Below, one piece after another: positions 29,828 to 38,855 of a DNA stretch of 64,000 nucleotides. A program made the translations under genes and the position numbers. A model generated the notes under the pieces. It was not told the origin of the DNA and did no database searches. It was given only the letters and a program-made list of their open reading frames with translations. Source of the DNA: Alteromonas mediterranea DE (lineage in GTDB: Bacteria; Pseudomonadota; Gammaproteobacteria; Enterobacterales; Alteromonadaceae); NCBI RefSeq assembly GCF_000020585.3, contig NC_011138.3:2221675-2285674 (forward strand), given 5' to 3'. How positions within the stretch are numbered: the first letter of the stretch is position 1; every line of letters begins with the position of its first letter.

Positions 29828-30682
29828 AATTAAACTATCGTCACTATTTGAACTCGAAACAGTGGAAGCTGGCATCTATCGGGGTCAGAGCTGGGATTTA
29901 GGCTTTAGAGCTTTATTTGGCGGGCAGGTTTTGGGGCAAGCACTGGCGGCAGCCTATGAGACAGTATCACCAGACAGAGTGGCGCACTCATTTCATACCT
30001 ACTTCTTATTGCCAGGCGATGCTAAAAAACCGGTTGTTTACGATGTTGAAATAGTACGCGACGGAAGAAGCTTTTCAGCGCGTCGAGTGAAAGCGATACA
30101 AGATGGCAGAAATATTTTTTACATGACGGCATCTTTCCAGGTGCCACAAGATGGTATGGAGCATCAAAACCCCACCATGCCAGACGTTCCGGCGCCTGAA
30201 GACGTTCAGTCTGACATAGAGTTTTACGAAGCGAACTTCAACAAAATTGCGCGTCCTATGCAAGAAGCATTGAGCTACCATAAACCGGTAGATATTCGCA
30301 CTGTAGATGCTGCTAATTCATATCACTCAGCTAAGCGTGAGCCTACTCGTTATATTTGGCTAAAAGCAAGAGACACAATGGATGCGCAATTAGCCGTGCA
30401 CCAAGCTGCACTTGCTTACGCGTCAGATTACCACTTTCTTAGCACATCGCTACAGCCACACGGCGTTGCAGTGACCGATAAGTCTCTTCGAATTGCAACC
30501 ATTGATCATGCTATGTGGTTTCATCGCCCAATTAGCATGAATGAATGGATGTTATATGCAATGGGAAAGTCCTTTTTAGTGGTGGTTCTAGAGGCTTGGT
30601 TAGAGGTCAAATATTTAACCAAAGTGGTGAACTTATTGCCTCAACCATGCAAGAAGGGTTAATGAGAAAAGTAGATGAATAG
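29820..30682 (+). pseudogene. tesB: Acyl-CoA thioesterase II (TesB-type), frameshifted near the C-terminus
   Basis: Double-hotdog thioesterase hydrolysing acyl-CoA to free acid. It starts at ATG 29820 (SEIKLSSLFELE) and keeps the family blocks RGQSWDLGFRALFGGQVLGQAL and TIDHAMWFHRP. Near 30561-30575 the frame is lost by two apparent insertions, one G in ggg (30561-30563) and one T in ttttt (30571-30575). Removing both restores SPFSGGSRGLVRGQIF and ASTMQEGLMRK, ending at 30682. The Gln of that STMQEG block is a catalytic-triad member in E. coli TesB. The frame as given instead ends at 30662 without it. Loss of function or sequence error. Confidence 0.87.
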
Positions 30683-30692
30683 GGAGATAGGC

Positions 30693-31217
30693 ATGCGTTA
30701 TAAGTTAGGTTCAGAAACACCTGATGTTCATAAAAGCGTATTTATTGCGCCGGGCGCCCACGTTATTGGTAATGTTGAACTGAAAAAAGGCGCTAGCGTC
30801 TGGTTCAATGCCGTAATACGCGGGGATATGGACAAGATAACAGTGGGTGAAAACACTAATGTACAAGACGGTAGTGTGCTTCATACAGACGCGGGTATTC
30901 CACTAACTCTTGGTATCGGTGTAACTGTTGGGCACAAAGTCATGCTTCACGGGTGTGAAATTGGCGATTATTCGCTGGTGGGTATCAGTGCTGTTGTGCT
31001 GAACGGCGCTAAAATTGGCAAGTATTGTATTATTGGCGCGAACGCACTAATCACCGAAAACATGGAAATTCCCGATTACAGTTTAGTTGTTGGCTCACCC
31101 GGAAAAGTAATCAGAAGTTTCGATAGTAGCGTAGAGCCTAAACTACAAGCGTCGGCGGCGCATTATGTTGAGAACGCTAAAAACTATCTAGCGTCACTAA
31201 CGTTAATAAACGAGTAG
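30693..31217 (+). CDS. yrdA: Gamma-class carbonic anhydrase-like protein (YrdA/CaiE family)
   Basis: Left-handed beta-helix hexapeptide-repeat protein, 174 aa. The three metal-binding histidines of gamma carbonic anhydrases are His64 (VLHTDAG), His81 (VGHKVML) and His86 (LHGCEIG). Repeated [LIV]G turns run throughout. I chose the ATG at 30693 because agggag lies 6 bases upstream; a start at 30675 would overlap the restored thioesterase end. Hydratase activity is not certain, since some family members lack it. Confidence 0.9.
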   Translation: MRYKLGSETPDVHKSVFIAPGAHVIGNVELKKGASVWFNAVIRGDMDKITVGENTNVQDGSVLHTDAGIPLTLGIGVTVGHKVMLHGCEIGDYSLVGISAVVLNGAKIGKYCIIGANALITENMEIPDYSLVVGSPGKVIRSFDSSVEPKLQASAAHYVENAKNYLASLTLINE

Positions 31218-31458
31218 TATCTTTTAACTTAACTTTCGCGTACCCCATAAAAAATGCCCAGAACAAACGTTCCGGGCCTAGGGGAATGGCTCATTGCTGA
31301 GCCGTGCGCTAACTTTTACTGGGAGAGTTATAACAAAATCTTCCAAACAGAATTTAATTATAGAATACGGTTGGATATTTTTTAAACAATTTTTGTGTGA
31401 ATTTTATCTTACACACCTTAACTTAGGCTAATTGTAGTACTAAACCTATGCTTATCAA
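31218..31458. other. Gene-free region with consecutive hairpins
   Basis: Between yrdA and the small ORF at 31459. It contains GCCC-A-GAAC aaac GTTC-C-GGGC (31256-31277), GGCTCA ttgc TGAGCC (31288-31303) and an imperfect taact ... agtta pair (about 31310-31330). No T-run follows on the plus strand. It could be the 3' end of the yrdA mRNA or a small RNA. Confidence 0.45.
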
Positions 31459-31641
31459 GTGACTACAATCTGGTCGGATGTGCTTCGCTCAACGGCTATT
31501 TCACTACCCATTTGCTATCTACTTTTATTTAGCGCTTCTTACTTAGTGTTCTATATATACGATTTAGAATCTATAACCAATTTCCCATTCATGTTATTTA
31601 TCTTGGGAACAGGTGGTTGTTCCTTTTTATTAACATTGTAG
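31459..31641 (+). CDS. Possible small membrane protein, 60 aa
   Basis: A short frame starting at GTG, with two hydrophobic segments (about residues 12-33 and 42-59) separated by DLESITNFP. No clear ribosome-binding site precedes it, and there are no recognisable homologs from memory. It sits in a 500-bp interval between yrdA and the aminotransferase. It may be a real small membrane protein or chance coding in AT-rich DNA. Confidence 0.35.
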   Translation: MTTIWSDVLRSTAISLPICYLLLFSASYLVFYIYDLESITNFPFMLFILGTGGCSFLLTL

Positions 31642-31718
31642 TATGTCGAAAGTTATCGTAACTATGGATTACGATATTAATATTATAAACACGCCTTACA
31701 TCGCTAAGAGGATGGATT

Positions 31719-32840
31719 ATGCAATCGCTATCTACTTTTATTCCCCCTGAACGCACCTTGATGGGACCTGGACCGTCCGACGTTAACCCTCGCATACTGA
31801 ATGCTATGGCAAGGCCAACACTTGGTCATTTAGACCCGTTGTTCATTGAATTAATGGACCAGACCAAACAACTACTTCAGTACGCTTTTAAAACCGAGAA
31901 TGCGTTAACAATGCCAATTTCCGCACCTGGTTCGGCGGGAATGGAAGCGTGTTTTGTGAACCTTGTAGAGCCAGGCGATAAAGTCCTGGTTTGCATAAAC
32001 GGCGTGTTTGGCATGCGCATGGTCGAAAATGTTGAACGCTGTGGCGGGGTAGCGATAACCGTCAACAATACATGGGGCGAGCAAACCGATTTAAATGCAG
32101 TAGAAGATGCGTTAAAAGCAGACCCTGCTATCAAGGTACTTGCTTTCGTACACGCCGAAACGTCCACTGGCGTACGTAATGAAGCCCAGGCACTTTGTGC
32201 TCTCGCTAAACAGTACGACTGCCTAAGTATCGTTGATGCCGTTACTTCGTTAGGTGGTATTGAGTTAGATGTAGACGGTTGGGAAATTGATGCAATTTAT
32301 TCAGGTTCACAAAAATGTTTGAGCTGCGTTCCAGGTATTTCACCTGTTTCATTTAGTGAAAGAGCAGTGAACGTTATACAGAACCGGAAAACCAAAGTAC
32401 AAAGCTGGTTTTTAGATATGAACCTTATTGTTGGCTATTGGGGGCAAGGCGCTAAGCGCGCTTATCACCACACGGCACCAGTAAATAGTATGTATGCCAT
32501 GTATGAAGCGCTTCTTATTTTAAGAGAAGAGGGGTTAGAAAATGCGTGGAAACGCCATGCCGATGGCCATGAGAAGCTGGCTGCTGGTTTGCATGATTTA
32601 GGATTAGAATTAACCGTAGATAGCAACTACCGTTTACCTCAGTTAAACGTAGTAAAAATTCCAGAAGGCATAGACGATGCTTCGGTTCGCAAGCAACTGT
32701 TGGAAGACTTCAACCTAGAAATAGGCGCTGGCTTGGGTGAACACGCAGGCAAAGTATGGCGCATTGGTTTAATGGGATACGCGTGCAAGCCGCGTAACAT
32801 CGACCACTGCCTTGCTGCGCTTCGAGCTGTATTAAAGTAA
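31719..32840 (+). CDS. Alanine-glyoxylate-type aminotransferase (class V, PLP)
   Basis: PLP enzyme of the AGXT/serine-pyruvate aminotransferase group, 373 aa. The N-terminal LMGPGPSDVNPRIL is typical. APGSAGMEAC binds the cofactor phosphate, and D173 in IVDAVTS contacts the ring nitrogen. The Schiff-base lysine is Lys199 in SGSQKCLSC. Likely reaction: alanine or serine plus glyoxylate to glycine and an oxoacid. The exact donor cannot be told from sequence. SD-like aagagga precedes the ATG by 6 bases. Confidence 0.9.
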   Translation: MQSLSTFIPPERTLMGPGPSDVNPRILNAMARPTLGHLDPLFIELMDQTKQLLQYAFKTENALTMPISAPGSAGMEACFVNLVEPGDKVLVCINGVFGMRMVENVERCGGVAITVNNTWGEQTDLNAVEDALKADPAIKVLAFVHAETSTGVRNEAQALCALAKQYDCLSIVDAVTSLGGIELDVDGWEIDAIYSGSQKCLSCVPGISPVSFSERAVNVIQNRKTKVQSWFLDMNLIVGYWGQGAKRAYHHTAPVNSMYAMYEALLILREEGLENAWKRHADGHEKLAAGLHDLGLELTVDSNYRLPQLNVVKIPEGIDDASVRKQLLEDFNLEIGAGLGEHAGKVWRIGLMGYACKPRNIDHCLAALRAVLK

Positions 32841-33159
32841 AGCCCCAATGCACAGGCTTTTGTCTCGTAAGCTTAAGCGTCGGTGTTCACCCGCTTGTGA
32901 ACACCGACGCTAGGGCCAGTTGGTTGCCTAAGGGGCAACTATTTTCATCGCTTCCCGGCGCCCTTACCGTGTAAAAACTACGTTTCACCGACGTATCAGA
33001 TAACCTAGCTCATATTCAGTGCTACTATGCAGTTAGCTCGAGTATTCATAAACTATTCAGTTATAAACGCTTATCCTTGGTATTTAGTAATCATTGTCAT
33101 TTAAGTCTGATGAGACCTAAGATGATTACATTAAATAACACCATCAATAAGGAAACCCT
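32841..33159. other. Gene-free region between aminotransferase and SIMPL gene, with two hairpins
   Basis: A perfect 15-bp stem (32876-32890 with 32897-32911, loop ccgctt) is followed by GTTGCC taagg GGCAAC (32923-32939) and then TATTTT. The second could be a weak terminator. The rest is AT-rich, with no ORF, and presumably carries the SIMPL-operon promoter. Confidence 0.55.
32876..32911. repeat. Strong perfect hairpin without T-tract
   Basis: The arms agcgtcggtgttcac and gtgaacaccgacgct pair without mismatch around a 6-base loop. It is followed by agggcc, so it is not a classical terminator. Confidence 0.75.
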
Positions 33160-33876
33160 ATGAAACGACTCTCGCTTAATAAAAATGCAATACCTTCAAA
33201 AGCGCTTATAGCATCAGCGTTCTTGGCGTTATCAACGCCATTTGTCTGTGCGCACGCCGCCGAGAGCGCTAGCATAAGTGTACAAGGGGTAGGTGCCATA
33301 GAGGTGACGCCCAACGCTTACTCTGTAACGCTTGTTGTTGAAGAGCAGGGCAACACCGTAGGCAAACTCAATACCCAGCTCGATTCAGATTTGCGCGCTA
33401 TTGTTACGTTCCTGCTTGAGCAAGGCATTGAACAAAAGCATATACAAAGTATGCAAGTTCGCTTACAACCGCGCTATATAAATACGCCTCAAGGTAGACA
33501 GCAAGAAGGCTTCACGTTATCTCGCGATATCACTGTTACATCGACTGATTTAGAAACCTATGACAAAGTACTCGATGGCGTACTTAAACGAGGCGTTGAC
33601 CGCATACAACAATTTAACTTTATTTCTGTTGGTGAAGGTGATGCTTATCAAAAAGCACTTATCGCTGCGGTTAAAAACGCAAAGCAACGTGCACACTTAT
33701 TAGCGAAAGAATTAGAGGTTGAAGTAGGTGAAGTAGTTGCAATCTCTGAATCTGGTGGCAATATGCCGATTCCAGTAATGCGCGCCGAAGCTTTTGCCAA
33801 AGACATGTCTATGTCGCTGCCTGGTCAAGAACGTATTGAAGCGCGTGTAAATGTCTCATTTAAAATTGTTCAATAG
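33160..33876 (+). CDS. SIMPL-domain (DUF541, YggE-like) periplasmic protein
   Basis: 238 aa with an N-terminal signal region (residues 1 to about 34, ending CAHAA). The SIMPL/DUF541 domain follows: ISVQGVGAIEVTPNAYSVTLVVEEQG, the GIEQKHIQSMQVRLQP segment, and an end with EARVNVSFKIVQ. Family members such as YggE are linked to stress tolerance, but the biochemical role is not settled. It is first in a row of genes running to prc. The next start codon is only 12 bp away, so it is probably in the same transcript as the fRMsr gene. Confidence 0.88.
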   Translation: MKRLSLNKNAIPSKALIASAFLALSTPFVCAHAAESASISVQGVGAIEVTPNAYSVTLVVEEQGNTVGKLNTQLDSDLRAIVTFLLEQGIEQKHIQSMQVRLQPRYINTPQGRQQEGFTLSRDITVTSTDLETYDKVLDGVLKRGVDRIQQFNFISVGEGDAYQKALIAAVKNAKQRAHLLAKELEVEVGEVVAISESGGNMPIPVMRAEAFAKDMSMSLPGQERIEARVNVSFKIVQ

Positions 33877-33888
33877 CAGGAATATCGT

Positions 33889-34344
33889 TTGAAAGAACCA
33901 CAGTACAGCCAGTTAATCAATCAAGCTAAAAGCTTGGTTTCTGGTGAACACGACCTTATCGCCAATATGGCCAATATCAGTGCGCTTTTATTCAACCACC
34001 TTGAAGAAGTGAATTGGGCTGGTTTTTATCTTTACAAAGAAGAACAGCTGGTATTAGGTCCGTTTCAAGGTCAACCCGCATGTATTCGTATTCCATTAGG
34101 GAAAGGCGTTTGCGGTACAAGTGCAAGTACTCGTACCGTACAGCGTATTGCTGATGTCCATCAGTTTGAAGGTCATATTGCATGTGATGCAGCATCAAAC
34201 TCGGAAATTGTCGTTCCTCTTGTGCTAAATGACAGCCTTGTTGGTGTACTTGATATCGACAGTCCTGTATTTGAACGTTTTACAGAAGAAGACGAAAAAG
34301 GGCTTGTTGAAATTGCTCAAATTCTTATGGATTCGCAGAAATAG
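33889..34344 (+). CDS. msrC: Free methionine-(R)-sulfoxide reductase (GAF domain)
   Basis: 151-aa single GAF domain that reduces free methionine-R-sulfoxide. The three catalytic cysteines are Cys65, Cys75 and Cys99, with the same spacing (10 and 24) as Cys84/94/118 of E. coli fRMsr (YebR). NWAGFYLY and GVLDIDSP are the other family markers. Translation begins at TTG 33889, preceded by gcagga at good spacing; there is no earlier in-frame ATG after the preceding stop. The order fRMsr-(small gene)-proQ-prc parallels the E. coli yebR-proQ-prc region. Confidence 0.94.
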   Translation: MKEPQYSQLINQAKSLVSGEHDLIANMANISALLFNHLEEVNWAGFYLYKEEQLVLGPFQGQPACIRIPLGKGVCGTSASTRTVQRIADVHQFEGHIACDAASNSEIVVPLVLNDSLVGVLDIDSPVFERFTEEDEKGLVEIAQILMDSQK

Positions 34345-34346
34345 TT

Positions 34347-34637
34347 ATGAAATCCAGTGTTGATATTCACGTTGTTTTATCCACGTTTGAGGATATGGAA
34401 GACTTTCACGATGACCCAGATGAGGCATCTGAACGTTTAAACTTTATTCTACATGCCGTTTATGACAACGCCGAAGAAGATATTGAAACACAGCGTTTAG
34501 AGCAAATTTTGCACTACGCATGGGAATCTTGGCAACAAGATAGACATTTATTAGAAATAGATGACGACGAATTGCTTGATTGGGTTGACCACACGCTGGC
34601 AACTTGGGATGATGCAGTTAACGATGAAATCTCCTGA
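34347..34637 (+). CDS. Small acidic hypothetical protein, 96 aa
   Basis: Very acidic protein with repeated Asp/Glu runs (DDPDEASE, IDDDELLDW) and several Trp residues toward the C-terminus. No signal, membrane segment or known motif. It starts 2 bp after the fRMsr stop and ends 16 bp before proQ, so it is an operon member. A role with ProQ, or as a small partner of another operon product, is possible but not supported by anything in the sequence itself. Confidence 0.82.
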   Translation: MKSSVDIHVVLSTFEDMEDFHDDPDEASERLNFILHAVYDNAEEDIETQRLEQILHYAWESWQQDRHLLEIDDDELLDWVDHTLATWDDAVNDEIS

Positions 34638-34653
34638 ATAATTTAGAAAGTTA

Positions 34654-35322
34654 ATGGAATCACCAGAGAAGTTTACCAATAGTAAGGAAGTAATAGCTTT
34701 CCTTGCAGAGACCTTTCCGAAATGTTTTAGCATTGAAGGCGAGGCCCGCCCACTCAAGATCGGTATTTTTCAAGATCTTGCCGAACGTTTAGAAGAAGAT
34801 GAACGCGTAAGTAAAACATTACTTCGTTCAACGCTTCGCCATTACACCAACAGCTGGCGTTATTTGTACAGCATCAAAGAAGGTGCTAATCGCGTGGACT
34901 TAGACGGCGTAGAAGGCGATGCTATTGAAAAAGAGCATGCAGACCACGCTAAACAACAGCTAGATGAAAGCAAAGCTAAAGCTGCCGAAAAGCGCAAAGC
35001 TAAGCTAGCTCAACAGCCCAAGCGCAAAGATAAACGTCAATTTAACCGTCCAAAAGGTGAAAAATCTGCAAATTCGGACCATGCTGATACTAAGCGTGGA
35101 ACTAAACCGAAAAATAACAGACCAAACACAACACCACCTGCGAAATTGACAGATAGCGATTTACAACAAGGTACGCAAGTTACCGTTAAATTAGGTAAAG
35201 CACCTATGCCAGCAGTAATCACCGAAGTTGCTAAAGATGGTATTCACGTTCAACTAGACTCAGGCATGGTAGTTAAAGTAAACGCAGACGCTTTACGTTT
35301 GGCACGCTCCAAGAGGTCGTAA
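34654..35322 (+). CDS. proQ: RNA chaperone ProQ
   Basis: FinO-family RNA-binding protein that stabilises sRNA-mRNA pairs and 3' ends, 222 aa. The N-terminal FinO domain spans about residues 5-120 (EVIAFLAETFPKCF, RPLKIGIFQDLAERL, LRHYTNSWRYL). A Lys/Arg-rich linker (about 120-175) follows. The C-terminal Tudor-like domain is VTVKLGKAPMPAVITEV to DALRLA. Gene order matches E. coli proQ-prc; prc begins 2 bp downstream. Confidence 0.95.
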   Translation: MESPEKFTNSKEVIAFLAETFPKCFSIEGEARPLKIGIFQDLAERLEEDERVSKTLLRSTLRHYTNSWRYLYSIKEGANRVDLDGVEGDAIEKEHADHAKQQLDESKAKAAEKRKAKLAQQPKRKDKRQFNRPKGEKSANSDHADTKRGTKPKNNRPNTTPPAKLTDSDLQQGTQVTVKLGKAPMPAVITEVAKDGIHVQLDSGMVVKVNADALRLARSKRS

Positions 35323-35324
35323 AT

Positions 35325-37367
35325 ATGAGAGACATCCTTCGAATTTCCATCGCCAGTGCTTTTCTTACCGTTGGGGTAGGAGCAGGTGCTGTTACGTCAA
35401 CACCAGAAGTAGACGAGCTTCCTATTTTGCAGCAGGAATCTCAGCACAGTGTTGCGGCTAAGCGAGTAAGCGCACTCTTCACTAGAGCGCATTACAAGGA
35501 AATCGCGTTGGATGACGTCCTCTCGGCACGAGTTTATCAGCGCTTTATCGATTCGTTAGATCACAATAAGCAAGTTTTACTGTTATCTGACGTTGTGAGT
35601 TTTGAAAAATATCGCACGCTATTCGATGATGCGCTGAGTAAAGGCAACCTGTCAGTCGCTTATGACATGTACAATGTAAGCGCAAAACGCCGTATAGAAC
35701 GCTATGAATTCGCGTTAGACTTATTAGAAAAAGGGCCGTTCGACTTCGAAAAAGAAGGAGACAAGTTCTTTTATGATAGAGAAGACGCTGAGTGGCCGGC
35801 GAATAAAGCCGAGCTAGATGAAATTTGGCGTCAACGTGTTAAATACGATGCGCTGAATCTTATTCTTGCTGACAAGACATGGGAAGAAGCGAAAGCGCTT
35901 CTAACTAAACGCTATACACGTGCCATTAAACGTACAAAGCAAGCAAAAAGCGAAGACGTTTTCCAAACGGCAATGAACGCTTTTGCACGCACAATTGAAG
36001 CGCACACAAGTTATTTATCTCCCCGCAATGCCGAACGTTTCCAGATGGACATGAACTTGTCTTTCGAAGGAATAGGCGCGGTGTTACAAAGTGAAGACGA
36101 CTACACCGTTATTAAAAGTGTTGTTCCAGGCGGTCCTGCCGATGAGTCAGGTGCAATTAAGCCGGAAGACAAAATTGTTGGTGTAGCGCAAGACGATGAA
36201 GAATTCGTCGATGTTATCGGCTGGCGTTTGGACGAAGTGGTTGAGCTTATAAAAGGGCCAAAAGGTAGTACGGTTCGTCTTCAAGTCGAAAAAGGGGCGA
36301 CCGAGTCGAAAACCACGTCAGTTGTAAGCCTTACCCGCGATAAGATCAAACTTGAAGATCGGGCTGCTAAGTCTGAGGTTTACGTCCCTGAAACAGGCCC
36401 TCACGCAGATGAGCCCCTTGGCGTTATTACTATCCCAAGTTTTTACAACAACCTAAGCATGGATGTTGCAAAAGAAATAGAAAGCTTAAAAGCACAAAAT
36501 GTTAAAGGGGTAATTGTTGATTTACGCGGTAATGGTGGCGGGTCACTTACCGAAGCTACACTGCTAACAGGTCTATTCATTGAAAAAGGGCCAGTGGTTC
36601 AAATTCGTTATGGCCAAAGTAAGGTTAGCGTAAACCGCGATACCGATGGTGAAGTTGCGTACGACGGTCCGCTAACTGTACTTGTTGATAGATACAGCGC
36701 CTCTGCGTCGGAAATATTTGCAGCTGCCATGCAAGACTACAACAGAGCATTAATCGTCGGTGAACAAACCTTTGGTAAGGGCACGGTGCAACAACATCGC
36801 GGCTTAGGCAAAATTTACGACCTGTACGATAATCCATTAGGTAGTGTTCAATTTACTATTGCTAAGTTCTATCGCATTGATGGCGGAAGCACGCAGCACA
36901 AAGGTGTAATTCCAGATATCCTTTATCCATCTGCCGTAGAACCTGCAGAGTGGGGCGAGAGTCAGGCTGAAAATGCATTGCCGTGGGATAGCATTAATCG
37001 TGCAAATTACACTACCTTTGCTGATGGCACCGCGGCGCTAGATGTGCTGACTGCTAAACACAATAAGCGTATTATGCAAGATCCTGAATTTTCTTATATT
37101 CATGAAGACATCAAGGAATATAAAGAAAATAAAGACAAGGATTTTATTTCATTAGTTAAGTCTGAACGTGAAGCAGAGAAAAAAGAAGCGGAAGAAAAGT
37201 CGCTTGCTCGTGCTAACGAACGTTTACAGCGTATGGGAATGGAAACGGTCTCAACATTGGACGACCTACCTGAAGATATGGAAGAATTAGACCCATTCTT
37301 AGATGAAGCGGCCAATATAACTTTCGATATGATTGAAACAGGCCGTTACGCAATAACAAGAAACTAA
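35325..37367 (+). CDS. prc: Tail-specific carboxy-terminal protease Prc (S41)
   Basis: Periplasmic protease degrading proteins with nonpolar C-termini, with roles in murein hydrolase turnover. It is 680 aa, near the 682 of E. coli Prc. Signal peptide about 1-22, a helical N-terminal domain, PDZ domain about 240-330 (SFEGIGAVLQSEDDYTVIK), and the S41 core with the Ser460/Lys485 dyad in YSASASE and FGKGTVQQ. A charged coiled C-terminus follows. SD aagagg precedes the ATG, and the gene is the last of the SIMPL-to-prc transcription unit. Confidence 0.95.
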   Translation: MRDILRISIASAFLTVGVGAGAVTSTPEVDELPILQQESQHSVAAKRVSALFTRAHYKEIALDDVLSARVYQRFIDSLDHNKQVLLLSDVVSFEKYRTLFDDALSKGNLSVAYDMYNVSAKRRIERYEFALDLLEKGPFDFEKEGDKFFYDREDAEWPANKAELDEIWRQRVKYDALNLILADKTWEEAKALLTKRYTRAIKRTKQAKSEDVFQTAMNAFARTIEAHTSYLSPRNAERFQMDMNLSFEGIGAVLQSEDDYTVIKSVVPGGPADESGAIKPEDKIVGVAQDDEEFVDVIGWRLDEVVELIKGPKGSTVRLQVEKGATESKTTSVVSLTRDKIKLEDRAAKSEVYVPETGPHADEPLGVITIPSFYNNLSMDVAKEIESLKAQNVKGVIVDLRGNGGGSLTEATLLTGLFIEKGPVVQIRYGQSKVSVNRDTDGEVAYDGPLTVLVDRYSASASEIFAAAMQDYNRALIVGEQTFGKGTVQQHRGLGKIYDLYDNPLGSVQFTIAKFYRIDGGSTQHKGVIPDILYPSAVEPAEWGESQAENALPWDSINRANYTTFADGTAALDVLTAKHNKRIMQDPEFSYIHEDIKEYKENKDKDFISLVKSEREAEKKEAEEKSLARANERLQRMGMETVSTLDDLPEDMEELDPFLDEAANITFDMIETGRYAITRN

Positions 37368-37378
37368 ATGATTAGAAG

Positions 37379-37409
37379 AAAGGGCTGGTCTAGGGCCAGC
37401 CCTTTTTTT
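37379..37409 (+). terminator. Terminator after prc
   Basis: The stem aaagggctgg / ccagcccttt with a short loop is followed by seven Ts, 12 bp past the stop codon. Confidence 0.92.
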
Positions 37410-37449
37410 GTGTCTATAAATTATTAAAACAATAATAAAGGGAAATAAC

Positions 37450-38784
37450 ATGGCTATCAGAGGCGAATTTTCCTCTAGAATTGGGTTCGTGCTAGCAGCG
37501 GCAGGCTCGGCAGTTGGACTCGGCAATATCTGGGGTTTTCCCACCAAGGTAGCGAGTAACGGTGGTGCAGCGTTTGTCCTCGTCTACTTACTTCTCGCAT
37601 TCGTACTTGCATACCCCGTTCTAATGGCTGAGCTTATAATAGGGCGCAGCTCACGTTCTAACATGGTTGATGCCTTAGGCAAAATATCCGGTAACTTCAT
37701 TGGTAGAGCAACTGGTATATGGGGCTGTATTACAGTTTCACTTATTCTTGCTTTTTATGCCATTGTTGGCGGTTGGATGCTGGTTTACTTCGCTGACTCG
37801 GCAGTCAATATAGTCGGGCTATCTAGCGCAAGTGACTGGCTGCTTACCTCTTCGGTTACGCGTAACATTTTATTTTGCTTTCTTTTCATGAGCTTAACCG
37901 CATTTATTGTTGTCGGTGGGGTAAAAGCAGGTATAGAGAAGTGGTCGGTTCGACTAATGCCCACCTTGGTTATTCTCATTCTTGCGTTGATTGTATATGT
38001 AAGTTTGCAACCCGGTGCTTCAGAAGGCTGGGCGGCCTATTTAGTGCCCGACTTTTCACGCGTGTTAGACCCAGAGTTACTTATCAACGCCATGGGGCAG
38101 GCGTTCTTTTCCATGTCCTTAGGCGTGGGCACTATGTTGGTTTACGGCTCGTATTTAAGCAAAAAAGAAAACTTACCCACCATTGGTGCATCTGTAGCCT
38201 TGGTTGATATTGGCGTGGCAGTTATTGCAGGTATGCTAATTATTCCCGCTATGTACGTCGCTTTAAATAACGGTGTGGAAATCTTTACGCCAGAAGGTGC
38301 GTTAATTCAAGGTGACTCACTTATTTTCAAGGTACTGCCTGCCTTATTCGAAACCATTGGCACTGTCGGTCTGTTTGTAGCCTTTACGTTTTTTGCACTC
38401 ATGGCCATTGCTGCGGTCACGTCGTCAATATCGATGCTAGAAGTCCCGGTCGCCTATATGGTGGAAAGCAAAGGCTTAAAACGCAAAAAAGCCGTGTTGC
38501 TGATGGCCACCATTATCTTCATTTTAAGCTGCGTCATTATTCTTAATTTTGAATTGCTGTTTGGCTTTGTTATTGCGCTTACCACCGAGTACAGCCAACC
38601 CTTACTAGGGTTAGCGCTTTGCATATTTGCAGGGTGGGTATGGAGACGAGACGCAATATTAGAAGAACTAAAGCAAGGCGATCAGTTTGCTGAGCACAGC
38701 ATCTTTTGGAAAATCTGGCCGTGGTATGTGCGCTTTGTTTGCCCAGTAATCATAGCGTTGATGTTCTATCGCTCGGTGTTTTAA
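37450..38784 (+). CDS. Sodium-dependent transporter of the NSS (SNF) family
   Basis: 444-aa inner-membrane protein with about 11 hydrophobic segments and the TM1 sodium/substrate-site motif GSAVGLGNIWGFP near the N-terminus, as in LeuT/TnaT-type transporters. IGVFSM-like and SISMLEVPVAYMVE blocks are present. The shorter length (under 460 aa) fits 11-TM bacterial members. The substrate is likely an amino acid but cannot be specified. It precedes an NhaC antiporter by 71 bp on the same strand, which may help maintain the sodium gradient it uses. Confidence 0.93.
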   Translation: MAIRGEFSSRIGFVLAAAGSAVGLGNIWGFPTKVASNGGAAFVLVYLLLAFVLAYPVLMAELIIGRSSRSNMVDALGKISGNFIGRATGIWGCITVSLILAFYAIVGGWMLVYFADSAVNIVGLSSASDWLLTSSVTRNILFCFLFMSLTAFIVVGGVKAGIEKWSVRLMPTLVILILALIVYVSLQPGASEGWAAYLVPDFSRVLDPELLINAMGQAFFSMSLGVGTMLVYGSYLSKKENLPTIGASVALVDIGVAVIAGMLIIPAMYVALNNGVEIFTPEGALIQGDSLIFKVLPALFETIGTVGLFVAFTFFALMAIAAVTSSISMLEVPVAYMVESKGLKRKKAVLLMATIIFILSCVIILNFELLFGFVIALTTEYSQPLLGLALCIFAGWVWRRDAILEELKQGDQFAEHSIFWKIWPWYVRFVCPVIIALMFYRSVF

Positions 38785-38855
38785 CCCTCGGTGTACAATG
38801 AATTCAACACGCGTAGCCCGTTGTAAATACAATAATAAGGTTTTTAAAAACGACA

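Noticed and set aside
31256..31277. Intrinsic terminator of yrdA
   Set aside because: The hairpin has a mismatch and no following T-run on the plus strand.
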